Shown piece by piece: positions 1-7,192 of a stretch of DNA of 64,000 nucleotides. The stretch spans positions 248,001 through 312,000 of the forward strand of contig NZ_JBHFPV010000001.1 of the NCBI RefSeq assembly GCF_042611095.1. Direction: 5' to 3'. Positions within the stretch are counted from its first letter, which is position 1; each line of letters opens with the position of its first letter. The stretch is from Meishania litoralis (GTDB taxonomy: Bacteria; Bacteroidota; Bacteroidia; Flavobacteriales; Flavobacteriaceae). The notes under the pieces were generated by a model. The model was not told the DNA's origin, made no database searches, and was given only the letters and a program-made list of their open reading frames with translations. A program made the position numbers and the translations under genes.

Positions 1-564
1 GACGATCACGTCTCCAGCCCTAATATTGGCATTGTCGATTACATCACTTCTTTTTAAGCGTGCTGTGACCGTGGAATCTACGATAATGGTACGTACCAAA
101 TCACCTACGTCAGCTGTTTCGCCGCCCGTTGAGCGAATCGTTATTCCATGTTCGGCCAAATTGGAAATCAATTCTTCGGTACCATTGATAATGGCAGAGA
201 TTACCTCACCTGGTATCAAGTTCTTGTTTCTTCCGATCGTTGAAGACAACATTATGTTATCGATGGCCCCTACACAGATCAGGTCATCGATATTCATGAC
301 CAAGGCGTCTTGGGCGATACCTTTCCATACTGAAATATCACCGGTCTCCTTCCAATACATATAAGCCAATGACGACTTGGTTCCGGCACCATCGGCGTGC
401 ATTACCAAACAATACTCATCATCATTGGTCAAATAATCAGGTACAATTTTACAGAAGGCCTTTGGAAATAGTCCTTTATCAATATTTTTGATGGCATTGT
501 GCACGTCTTCCTTTGATGCCGAAACGCCCCGTTGATTATACCTTTCACTTGTAGAAGAACCCAT
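1..564 (-). CDS. purM: Phosphoribosylformylglycinamidine cyclo-ligase (AIR synthase), 3' end outside window
   Basis: I translated this from the ATG at 564 down to the window edge: 188 codons are present and the C-terminal half is missing. It begins MGSSTSERYNQRGVSASKED and contains the ADGAGTKSS segment, followed by DDLICVGA, GRNKNLIPGEV and STGGETADVGDLVRT. These are typical of the AIR synthase branch found in Bacteroidota. The enzyme closes the imidazole ring in purine synthesis: FGAM plus ATP gives AIR in the cytoplasm. The 77-base gap to the end of the upstream GSIII gene holds no obvious terminator. I am confident about the family. The exact activity rests on family knowledge because the second half cannot be seen. 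Confidence 0.88.
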   Translation of the reverse strand, partial: MGSSTSERYNQRGVSASKEDVHNAIKNIDKGLFPKAFCKIVPDYLTNDDEYCLVMHADGAGTKSSLAYMYWKETGDISVWKGIAQDALVMNIDDLICVGAIDNIMLSSTIGRNKNLIPGEVISAIINGTEELISNLAEHGITIRSTGGETADVGDLVRTIIVDSTVTARLKRSDVIDNANIRAGDVIV

Positions 565-641
565 GTAAACTTATTTATGGCAAAAATAACCGAATCATAA
601 AAAATTCGGCATTAATTTCATTATTAATGGAAAAGCAAGCC

Positions 642-2828
642 CTACCTAATGAACAACAGCTCTCGATATTTGGCCAAAGGCCAAACATGATTATCGACCA
701 AACGCTCGATCCTATCGGAATGAAATCGAATTTCATCAAAAAAAGGTTTGACCTTATCACAATAGGCAACTGCCTTTTTATCGATATCGGTAATGGCGTT
801 TGCCGTTTTTCGGGCGGTGACCATAGCATCGGTTTTCTGCTTAAGCGCATTAAGGTGGTTCGATAATTCTTCCAAGAGACTCATTTGCCCTGTTGTCATT
901 TCCTTATGTGCATTGCCATAAATTTCCTTTAGCCCTTTAACATTCTGAATGATGCTGTTTTGATATGCAATCGCCGCCGGAACGATATAGTTGTAAACCA
1001 GTTCAAAGAAAACCCTGCCTTCTATCTGAATGTTCATTATATAGGTCTCAAGTTCGACCTTTTTGCGGGCAGTGACCTCGACCTGATTCATCACGTTCAA
1101 CGCTTTGAACAGTGCCAAGCTCTCTTTTGTGTCAAGTACTTGTAACGCTTCGGGAGTACTTCTATTATTGCTCAGTTTGCGCTTTTTAGCTTCTTTTTCC
1201 CAATCGGCGCTATAACCATCGCCATCAAAGCGTATTCGTTTCGAAGTCTTGATATACTCTCGCAATACATTGAAGACCGCTTCGTCTTTTTTGAGGTTTT
1301 TCTTCTCGATCAAAACATCGACCTCTTTTTTGAAATCGATAAGTTGTTTGGCCACGATCGTATTCAGGACAGTCATCGGTTTGGCACAGTTGGTCTTTGA
1401 TCCAACACCCCTCATTTCAAACTTATTGCCGGTAAAGGCAAACGGAGACGTTCTATTTCTATCCGTATTGTCCAATAATATTTCGGGTATCTTTCCGACA
1501 ACGTTCAACTTCAGTTCGGTTTTTTCCTCAGGGGACAATTTACCATGGGAGACCCCTTCCAACTCATCGAGAACACTGCTCAATTGATCGCCTATAAATA
1601 TCGACATGATCGCCGGAGGCGCCTCATTGGCCCCCAGCCTATGGTCATTACTGGCAGACGCGATGGAAGAACGCAATAATTCTTCATAAGTGTCCACAGC
1701 TTTGATCGTATTGACGAAAAAAGTCAGGAATTGAAGGTTTTTCATCGGCGTAGTGCCCGGACTTAGGAGATTTACGCCCGTATCGGTGGCCAACGACCAA
1801 TTATTATGTTTACCTGAACCGTTGATGCCTTCGAACGGCTTTTCATGAAATAGCACCTTTAAACTATGTCGTTCGGCCACCTTATCCATAACATCCATCA
1901 ATAAGAGATTATGGTCGACCGCAAGATTGGCCTCCTCAAAAACCGGTGCCAATTCAAACTGGTTCGGCGCTACCTCGTTATGGCGCGTCTTTACCGGAAT
2001 GCCCAACTTTGTACATTCCTTTTCAAGATCGCTCATATAACTCAACACCCTTGCAGGTATAACACCGAAATAGTGGTCGTCAAGTTGTTGGCCCTTTGCT
2101 GCCGGATGTCCCACCAGGGTCCTGCCTGTCAACATAATATCCGGCCTTGAATCGGCCAAGGCCTTATCGATAAGAAAATATTCCTGCTCCCAACCCAACG
2201 TGGCATGAACTTTTGATACATTTTTGTCAAAATACCTGGCAACAGAGGTGGCCGCTTCATCAATAACGTTAAGTGCCCTAAGAAGTGGTGCCTTGTTGTC
2301 AAGCGCCTCACCGGTATAGGATACAAATATGGTCGGGATGCACAAGGTCGTGCCATAGACGAAAGCGGGGGAAGTCGGATCCCATGCGGTATACCCGCGG
2401 GCCTCAAAAGTATTTCGCAGACCGCCGCTCGGAAAACTCGATGCATCAGGTTCTTGTTGTACCAACTGTCCCCCACCGAATTTTTCCAGTGCCCTGCCGT
2501 CTGGCAACAGGTCGAAAAAAGCATCGTGCTTTTCGGCAGTGGATCCCGTCAATGGCTGAAACCAATGCGTATAATGGGTCGCCCCCATTGAAATGGCCCA
2601 ACCCTTCATTGCCTCGGCCACCTGATCCGCAATTTTGCGGTCTATCTTAGTACCGGCAAATACGGCATTTTCGACACTTTCAAGGGCATCTTTGGTCAAG
2701 TATTGCAACATTTTATTCTTATTGAATACGTTGACCCCGAAAAGTTCGGAACGCCTACCCTTTTCCTCTATTTGAATCCGAGGCTTTCCTTGGCTTTCCC
2801 TAATCGCCCCGAATCGTAACTGCGACAT
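642..2828 (-). CDS. glnN: Type III glutamine synthetase
   Basis: This 728-residue protein has the usual length of GSIII, the large glutamine synthetase common in Bacteroidota. It makes glutamine from glutamate, ammonia and ATP in the cytoplasm. Visible GSIII features are the N-terminal FGVNVFN region, GWEQEYFLID with its metal-binding glutamates, the KTRHNEVAPNQFELAP stretch, the FEGINGSGKHNNWS nucleotide/metal segment and the NRTSPFAFTGNKFEMR segment. The ATG at 2828 follows a TATTTTTG box at 2859-2852. A second, unrelated glutamine synthetase is transcribed away from it, so both probably respond to nitrogen supply. No PII-like gene lies nearby. The reading frame looks intact. Confidence 0.96.
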   Translation of the reverse strand: MSQLRFGAIRESQGKPRIQIEEKGRRSELFGVNVFNKNKMLQYLTKDALESVENAVFAGTKIDRKIADQVAEAMKGWAISMGATHYTHWFQPLTGSTAEKHDAFFDLLPDGRALEKFGGGQLVQQEPDASSFPSGGLRNTFEARGYTAWDPTSPAFVYGTTLCIPTIFVSYTGEALDNKAPLLRALNVIDEAATSVARYFDKNVSKVHATLGWEQEYFLIDKALADSRPDIMLTGRTLVGHPAAKGQQLDDHYFGVIPARVLSYMSDLEKECTKLGIPVKTRHNEVAPNQFELAPVFEEANLAVDHNLLLMDVMDKVAERHSLKVLFHEKPFEGINGSGKHNNWSLATDTGVNLLSPGTTPMKNLQFLTFFVNTIKAVDTYEELLRSSIASASNDHRLGANEAPPAIMSIFIGDQLSSVLDELEGVSHGKLSPEEKTELKLNVVGKIPEILLDNTDRNRTSPFAFTGNKFEMRGVGSKTNCAKPMTVLNTIVAKQLIDFKKEVDVLIEKKNLKKDEAVFNVLREYIKTSKRIRFDGDGYSADWEKEAKKRKLSNNRSTPEALQVLDTKESLALFKALNVMNQVEVTARKKVELETYIMNIQIEGRVFFELVYNYIVPAAIAYQNSIIQNVKGLKEIYGNAHKEMTTGQMSLLEELSNHLNALKQKTDAMVTARKTANAITDIDKKAVAYCDKVKPFFDEIRFHSDRIERLVDNHVWPLAKYRELLFIR

Positions 2829-2851
2829 AACTCAATTCATTTAGTTAAAGG

Positions 2852-2859
2852 CAAAAATA
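2852..2859 (-). promoter_or_regulatory. -7 box of the GSIII promoter
   Basis: The minus strand reads TATTTTTG here, a match to the Bacteroidota -7 consensus TAnnTTTG, about 24 bases before the GSIII start codon. I see no convincing -33 element in the very AT-rich DNA upstream. Confidence 0.5.
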
Positions 2860-2919
2860 CTGATTATCGATTTATTAAATTAATGTGAAAAAAAAATATT
2901 TTTTTATAAAAATACCCCC

Positions 2920-2941
2920 TTATCAACAGGGGTGTTGATAA
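2920..2941. promoter_or_regulatory. Perfect dyad between the two glutamine synthetase genes
   Basis: TTATCAAC-AGGGGT-GTTGATAA is a perfect 8-bp inverted repeat with a 6-base spacer. It lies between the divergent GSIII and GSII promoters, about 60 bases upstream of each -7 box. Its position suggests an operator for a regulator serving both genes. A small hairpin with no role in DNA binding is the alternative. Confidence 0.45.
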
Positions 2942-3000
2942 TTTTATACGTAATTATGATTTTTACCCCCCTAAAAATTAGCATTGATCCACAAAACATA

Positions 3001-3008
3001 TATTTTTG
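3001..3008 (+). promoter_or_regulatory. -7 box of the GSII promoter
   Basis: TATTTTTG matches TAnnTTTG and lies 38 bases before the GSII ATG. A TTG at 2984-2986 is too close to be a good -33 partner, so only the -7 element is supported. Confidence 0.5.
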
Positions 3009-3046
3009 TTCATCTGAAAATTCATTAAAAACCAAGTGCTAATATT

Positions 3047-4063
3047 ATGAGCAAAACAAAACTGGAATATATTTGGTTGGACGGGTATTATCCAACACAA
3101 AACATGAGAAGTAAGACCAAGGTCGTCAACGATTTTGGCGGTAAACTAGAAGATTGCCCAATGTGGTCCTTTGACGGAAGCTCAACAAGACAGGCCAAAG
3201 GAGGCTCTTCAGATTGTCTGCTAAAACCAGTGGCCCTTTTTCCGGATCCGGAAAGAATGAACGGGTACTTGGTAATGACAGAAGTTCTTAACGCCGATGG
3301 TACGCCCCATGCTTCAAATGGTAGGGCGACCATTGATGATGATGACAATGATTTCTGGTTCGGTTTCGAACAAGAATATTTTATTATGGATACCCACACC
3401 CAACTACCTTTGGGCTTTCCTGTTGGCGGCTACCCTGCTCCACAAGGCCTCTACTATTGTTCGGTCGGCGGGAAAAACACCCATGGAAGGGAATTGGTCG
3501 AAGAACACGCCGATATTTGTATAGCCGCCGGAATCAATTTCGAAGGCATCAACCAAGAGGTAGCTTGTGGCCAGTGGGAGTTTCAATTGTTCGCAAAAGG
3601 GGCCAAATTGGCCGGTGATGAACTTTGGGTCGCACGATATTTGTTGGACAGGCTAACCGAGAAGTACGGTTATTACATCGAATATCACCCCAAACCTCTT
3701 GGAAAGGATATGGACTGGAACGGCTCTGGTATGCACGCCAACTTCTCGAACACGACGTTAAGGACGGCCGGCTCAAAAGAAATATATGAGAAGATCTGTG
3801 AAGCCTTTAGACCAGTTGTCAAAGAACATATCGAGGTTTATGGTGAATTCAACGACCAACGTTTGACGGGCCTTCACGAAACTGCCGCAATTACCGACTT
3901 CAGCTACGGTATTTCAGATAGGGGAGCTTCGATACGTATTCCGATCGCCACTGTGGAGAGTGGATGGAAAGGTTGGCTGGAAGATCGACGACCTGCCTCG
4001 AACGGTGATCCCTATAAGATTGCCGGAAGAATCGTCAAGACCGTAAAATCCGCCAAGATTTAG
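3047..4063 (+). CDS. Type II (eukaryotic-like) glutamine synthetase
   Basis: This 338-residue protein matches the short, eukaryote-like GSII family and not bacterial GSI or GSIII. Marks are LEYIWLDGYYPTQNMRSKTK near the N-terminus, DCPMWSFDGSSTRQA, FGFEQEYFIMD with metal-binding glutamates, CGQWEFQLF, the DWNGSGMHANFS segment and the C-terminal RGASIRIP and EDRRPASNGDPY motifs. It catalyses the same ATP-dependent amidation of glutamate as the neighbouring GSIII. Two enzymes from different families in a head-to-head pair suggest use under different nitrogen conditions; that is inference. The gene ends in a clear hairpin terminator. Confidence 0.95.
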   Translation: MSKTKLEYIWLDGYYPTQNMRSKTKVVNDFGGKLEDCPMWSFDGSSTRQAKGGSSDCLLKPVALFPDPERMNGYLVMTEVLNADGTPHASNGRATIDDDDNDFWFGFEQEYFIMDTHTQLPLGFPVGGYPAPQGLYYCSVGGKNTHGRELVEEHADICIAAGINFEGINQEVACGQWEFQLFAKGAKLAGDELWVARYLLDRLTEKYGYYIEYHPKPLGKDMDWNGSGMHANFSNTTLRTAGSKEIYEKICEAFRPVVKEHIEVYGEFNDQRLTGLHETAAITDFSYGISDRGASIRIPIATVESGWKGWLEDRRPASNGDPYKIAGRIVKTVKSAKI

Positions 4064-4086
4064 AAAAACGTTCTGAATATTTATTT

Positions 4087-4119
4087 AAAGTCCGGCTTAT
4101 TCTAATCCGGACTTTTTTT
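4087..4119 (+). terminator. Rho-independent terminator after GSII
   Basis: AAAGTCCGG and CCGGACTTT pair over 9 bp with an 11-base loop, followed by a T run. It lies 23 bases after the GSII stop. The T run overlaps the end of the convergent 4118-4381 frame, and the hairpin could also act weakly on that strand. Confidence 0.85.
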
Positions 4120-4381
4120 ATTCAAAAGATTGAAGCGGGGTGTTCATCCAGTAATCCTTAAAATTGATAGGGCGTGCAATTGGCTGGGCTTTATATATCG
4201 GGCGATCTTTTTTCATATAAAGGTAATCGGAAGGCCCTCTGTTTTGTGGTTTGACCTGTTGCACGAAAAACTCCCTGAACTGTGTTGCACGCCAGTGTCT
4301 GTCCTCGTCAAGACGATTGCCATCATTATCATTTAAGCTTCTTATTCTGAGTTTAAAATCGCTGGCCACATCGATTCCCAT
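4118..4381 (-). pseudogene. Detached C-terminal part of the 4382-5722 protein, beyond an in-frame TAG
   Basis: The 87 codons here continue the 4382-5722 reading frame without any shift: the upstream gene ends in TAG at 4384-4382 and the next codon is ATG at 4381. The sequence ends with REFFVQQVKPQ, MKKDRPIYKAQPI and DYWMNTPLQ, which from memory resembles the usual C-terminus of the carboxypeptidase-regulatory-like proteins of Flavobacteriaceae. It has no signal peptide and no promoter of its own. The simplest reading is a roughly 534-residue protein interrupted by one nonsense codon. A separately translated small protein restarting at the ATG is possible but less likely. Confidence 0.7.
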
Positions 4382-5722
4382 CTACCGATTTGCTTTATTC
4401 ACAGCAAGCCATACTCCGTCTAACTCTGTAAATAACCGCACCACTTTGTTATTTACTTCAACCTTACTAATGTCAACTTTTTTTCCTTTAAATCGAAGAT
4501 TGTATTTCCTTTTATTAATAGCCTCCGACACTTCAGGTTGAGCGGTAAAATGCACTTCATAACAAAGGTCGTCCCAATTCATGAGCATCTTTTCGACCTT
4601 GAATATAGGGTCTCGCTTGACTTGAAAATCATTACTAACAGAGATATAGTTCAAATACATATGACCATAGAATGGTTTGTATTCTATTTGTATATCAAAA
4701 AACTTGTCCCTGGCAACCTTCGAGTAACCGTATAGTTCGTTCACATCATAATTTTTACCTCCTCGGTAATGGGCATATTGCAGCTTGCGAATTGCAAAAT
4801 CATCTTGCGAGATGAACAATTTTCCCAAAGCCCTATTTTGTGCGGTAACCTTTTTGACGGAAACGACAAAAAGTTTCTGATTATCCAAAATTATATCGGC
4901 CTCTCTTTTGAACGTATGGTTTTTCTCAAAATCGATATCCAGAATATTTATGTAGTCAAATGAATTGATACTGTGATTTCTAATGGGGTCATGTATTCTT
5001 AATATCATGAATTCGTTACCCCCAAAGCTATTGATTATTGCTCCGTCGATTGTTTTTCTTTCATCTTCATAATCATAAGGCCTAGCCGTGGCCGTATCGA
5101 TTTGAAAATCATTGTTTCGTCTGTAGTTATAAATCCTGGTCTTCGTGGTATTGTAATCGTTCGTGCCAAAACCGCTATCAAATACTTCAAAAAGGGCCTC
5201 ATTGAGGTTTATGTATATCGAATCTTTCAATTGATAATCACGATAATAACCAATGTATGAATAGGGCAACCTGCTATAGTTAGAAAAAATACCTTTTATC
5301 GCCCTTTGAACAATCTCATCAGCCGAGAGGCCAAGAACGTCTTCCGTTTTATTCTTTGGTTTTCTGGTACCGCTAACAACAACCTCATCTAGAACTTCCA
5401 GAGCAGGCTCAAGTCGTATTAGATTAATTTCATCGGACTTTAGGTCTTCTATTTGAACCTCTTTAGAAACATATCCCATCGAAGAAATCAGAATACTATT
5501 GGCCTGCGTTTTGAATTCAAGTGGTATTTGAAAACTTCCATCCATGTTCGATATGACCGCCAATATTTGGTTCTTTACGATAATCGTTGCAAAAACTACA
5601 GGCTCATTGGTTTTTGCATCAATAATTTGTCCGCGGATGAAGTCCTCTTGCTGAGAAAGAGCAGTATGCTGCGCCAAAAGCAGAAAGAAGATAAAGAAGA
5701 ACTTGAACAGTTCTTTTACCAT
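4382..5722 (-). CDS. Carboxypeptidase-regulatory-like domain protein, probably truncated by a nonsense codon
   Basis: The 446-residue product has a signal peptide (hydrophobic run to about residue 23, ending ALSQQ). A CarboxypepD_reg-like beta-sandwich follows (about 27-110: RGQIIDAKTNEPVVFATIIV, then LDEVVVSG). The rest is a long region seen in exported Bacteroidota proteins of unknown role. Such proteins sit in the cell envelope; no catalytic motif is visible. Translation stops at TAG, but the frame stays open for another 87 codons that look like the family's normal ending, so this copy is probably shortened. It starts 15 bases after the exchanger gene and is likely co-transcribed with it. 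The stop could be a mutation, a sequencing error or a read-through site. Confidence 0.75.
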   Translation of the reverse strand: MVKELFKFFFIFFLLLAQHTALSQQEDFIRGQIIDAKTNEPVVFATIIVKNQILAVISNMDGSFQIPLEFKTQANSILISSMGYVSKEVQIEDLKSDEINLIRLEPALEVLDEVVVSGTRKPKNKTEDVLGLSADEIVQRAIKGIFSNYSRLPYSYIGYYRDYQLKDSIYINLNEALFEVFDSGFGTNDYNTTKTRIYNYRRNNDFQIDTATARPYDYEDERKTIDGAIINSFGGNEFMILRIHDPIRNHSINSFDYINILDIDFEKNHTFKREADIILDNQKLFVVSVKKVTAQNRALGKLFISQDDFAIRKLQYAHYRGGKNYDVNELYGYSKVARDKFFDIQIEYKPFYGHMYLNYISVSNDFQVKRDPIFKVEKMLMNWDDLCYEVHFTAQPEVSEAINKRKYNLRFKGKKVDISKVEVNNKVVRLFTELDGVWLAVNKANR

Positions 5723-5737
5723 GATATTGGCCGGTTT

Positions 5738-6676
5738 TTAAGTAATGGTAAAATAAACAAATACAATGTAAGTACCCACAAGAACTATACCATCTCGCCA
5801 ACCGAGACGTAATCCTTTTGGAATAAAAACCAAGGGAAGAATCAAGAAAGAAATGCCCATCATCCAAAAGATATCATTGGTCAACAGTCCTTGATCAATA
5901 ACCTTGATCGGAGTTATGATAGCCGTAATGCCCAATACGGCCAAAAGATTAAAAATATTGGACCCAATTAGGTTTCCCAGAGAAATTGCCTTCTCCTTTT
6001 TTATCACGGCAATAACCGATGCGGCCAATTCAGGAATGCTCGTACCTATCGAAACCACCGTAATACCGATTACCCGTTCACTGACCCCGAATGTCGTGGC
6101 CAGGCTGACCGCCCCTTTGATCAATAATTCAGAACCGCCCCACAATGCCGTACCACCTATCCCCAAAAAAAGAACGGTCTTGTACATTGGCAAGAGCACA
6201 TCATCTTCTGGGAGTTCATCGACCACGGCGGTTTTTTGAAAACGCAGCAAGTATACCAAGAACAAAAACAGTACGACTACCATTATGATTCCCTCGTATT
6301 GCCGAAGTTCACCATCAAAATAAATAAATGCGAAAAACAATATCGAGGCCAACATCATTACGGGCCAATCGGTCGTGTAAAAGCTTTTACGAACATCTAT
6401 ACTGCCCAAAAGAATGGTAACGGCCAGCACCAATCCCAGGTTAGCGATATTCGACCCCACAACATTGCCAAGGGCAAGGTCGGGAAACCCATCCAATGCC
6501 GATTTGATACTAACGATCAATTCAGGTGCCGAGGTCGCAAATGACACTACGGTCATTCCTATTACGATTTTAGGAATGTTCAGGCGCATTGATAGCGCCA
6601 CGGCCGCCTTTAACAACCAATTTCCACCGGCGATCAACAAACCCAGGCCCAGAACTATGTAAAGCGCGTTCAACAT
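5738..6676 (-). CDS. Calcium/sodium antiporter (CaCA family, YrbG-like)
   Basis: The 312-residue inner-membrane protein consists of two homologous halves of about five membrane segments each. Each half carries the exchanger signature: FATSAPELIVSI (about 47-57) with GNVVGSNIANLG in the first, GTSIPELAASV with GNLIGSNIFNLL in the second. The acidic residue in each PEL motif and the Asn in GSN bind cation in this family. The protein would expel Ca2+ in exchange for Na+. The length is normal and the frame intact. The envelope protein gene 15 bases downstream is probably in the same transcript. The BlaI-type operators lie in the shared upstream region at 6752-6787. Confidence 0.93.
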   Translation of the reverse strand: MLNALYIVLGLGLLIAGGNWLLKAAVALSMRLNIPKIVIGMTVVSFATSAPELIVSIKSALDGFPDLALGNVVGSNIANLGLVLAVTILLGSIDVRKSFYTTDWPVMMLASILFFAFIYFDGELRQYEGIIMVVVLFLFLVYLLRFQKTAVVDELPEDDVLLPMYKTVLFLGIGGTALWGGSELLIKGAVSLATTFGVSERVIGITVVSIGTSIPELAASVIAVIKKEKAISLGNLIGSNIFNLLAVLGITAIITPIKVIDQGLLTNDIFWMMGISFLILPLVFIPKGLRLGWRDGIVLVGTYIVFVYFTIT

Positions 6677-6751
6677 GTCTTGATTTTCGACAAATATAAC
6701 CCAAGATAGTAGTTATTGGTTTGAAAGTTGTTTTTAGCGCAAGCATCATCA

Positions 6752-6787
6752 AACTATTTTTATAGTTAAATAACTATTAAAATAGTT
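6752..6787. promoter_or_regulatory. Two 16-bp operator dyads upstream of the BlaI-type repressor gene
   Basis: AACTATTTTTATAGTT (6752-6767) and AACTATTAAAATAGTT (6772-6787) are both perfect AACTAT-N4-ATAGTT palindromes with centres 20 bp apart, two turns of the helix. The second overlaps the likely -33 element of the blaI-like gene. BlaI/MecI repressors bind paired dyads and usually repress their own operon, so these are very probably its operators. They could also affect the divergent exchanger gene. Confidence 0.8.
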
Positions 6788-6816
6788 GTTTAGCTACGCC
6801 AATCGTATTATGTTTG
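6786..6816 (+). promoter_or_regulatory. Promoter of the blaI-like/M56 operon
   Basis: TTG (6786-6788) is separated by 20 bases from TATGTTTG (6809-6816), which fits the Bacteroidota -33/-7 pattern. The -33 element overlaps the second dyad, so repressor binding would block it. Only 16 bases separate the -7 box from the ATG, which gives a very short leader. Confidence 0.7.
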
Positions 6817-6832
6817 GAGGAAATTAGTCAGG

Positions 6833-7192
6833 ATGCTAAAATTGACGAACAAAGAAGAAGAGGTTATGATCATACTCTGGCGACTCAAAAAAGCCTTTGT
6901 TAAAGAAATCATGGCCGAAATCGAAGGCGACAAGCCCCATTATAATACGCTTTCGACCATCGTTCGGAACCTTGAGGAAAAAAAGTACGTATCACATGAG
7001 GCTTTCGGAAATACGCATCGCTACTTTCCATTGGTAACTTTGGAAGCCTATCGCAAACGCTTTGTCAATTCTAAATTGGCCGAGTACTTTGATAACTCTT
7101 ATAAAAGCATGGTCTCTTTTTTTGCCAAGGAAGAGAAAATCTCTGTAGAAGAACTAAAGGAAATTATAGATCTGATCGAAAAAAAGAAATGA
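6833..7192 (+). CDS. BlaI/MecI/CopY-family transcriptional repressor
   Basis: The 119-residue protein has a winged helix over the first 75 residues or so (LTNKEEEVMIILWRLKKAFV, then PHYNTLSTIVRNLEEKKYV) and a C-terminal helical dimerisation region. Proteins of this family bind DNA dyads as dimers and are released when a membrane M56 protease of the BlaR1 type triggers their cleavage. The next gene encodes such a protease and overlaps this one by four bases (ATGA), so the two form a signalling pair. Autoregulation is strongly suggested by the two dyads over its promoter. No beta-lactamase or PBP gene is nearby, so the inducer is unknown. Confidence 0.93.
   Translation: MLKLTNKEEEVMIILWRLKKAFVKEIMAEIEGDKPHYNTLSTIVRNLEEKKYVSHEAFGNTHRYFPLVTLEAYRKRFVNSKLAEYFDNSYKSMVSFFAKEEKISVEELKEIIDLIEKKK

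Noticed and set aside
2129..2524. A 131-codon minus-strand open frame inside the type III glutamine synthetase gene
   Set aside because: It overlaps a conserved full-length gene in another frame, has no promoter, and its translation has no recognisable domain.
2881..2920. Long A and T runs upstream of GSIII as a possible terminator
   Set aside because: The A/T run pairs only through A-T bases and has no upstream gene to terminate on either strand.
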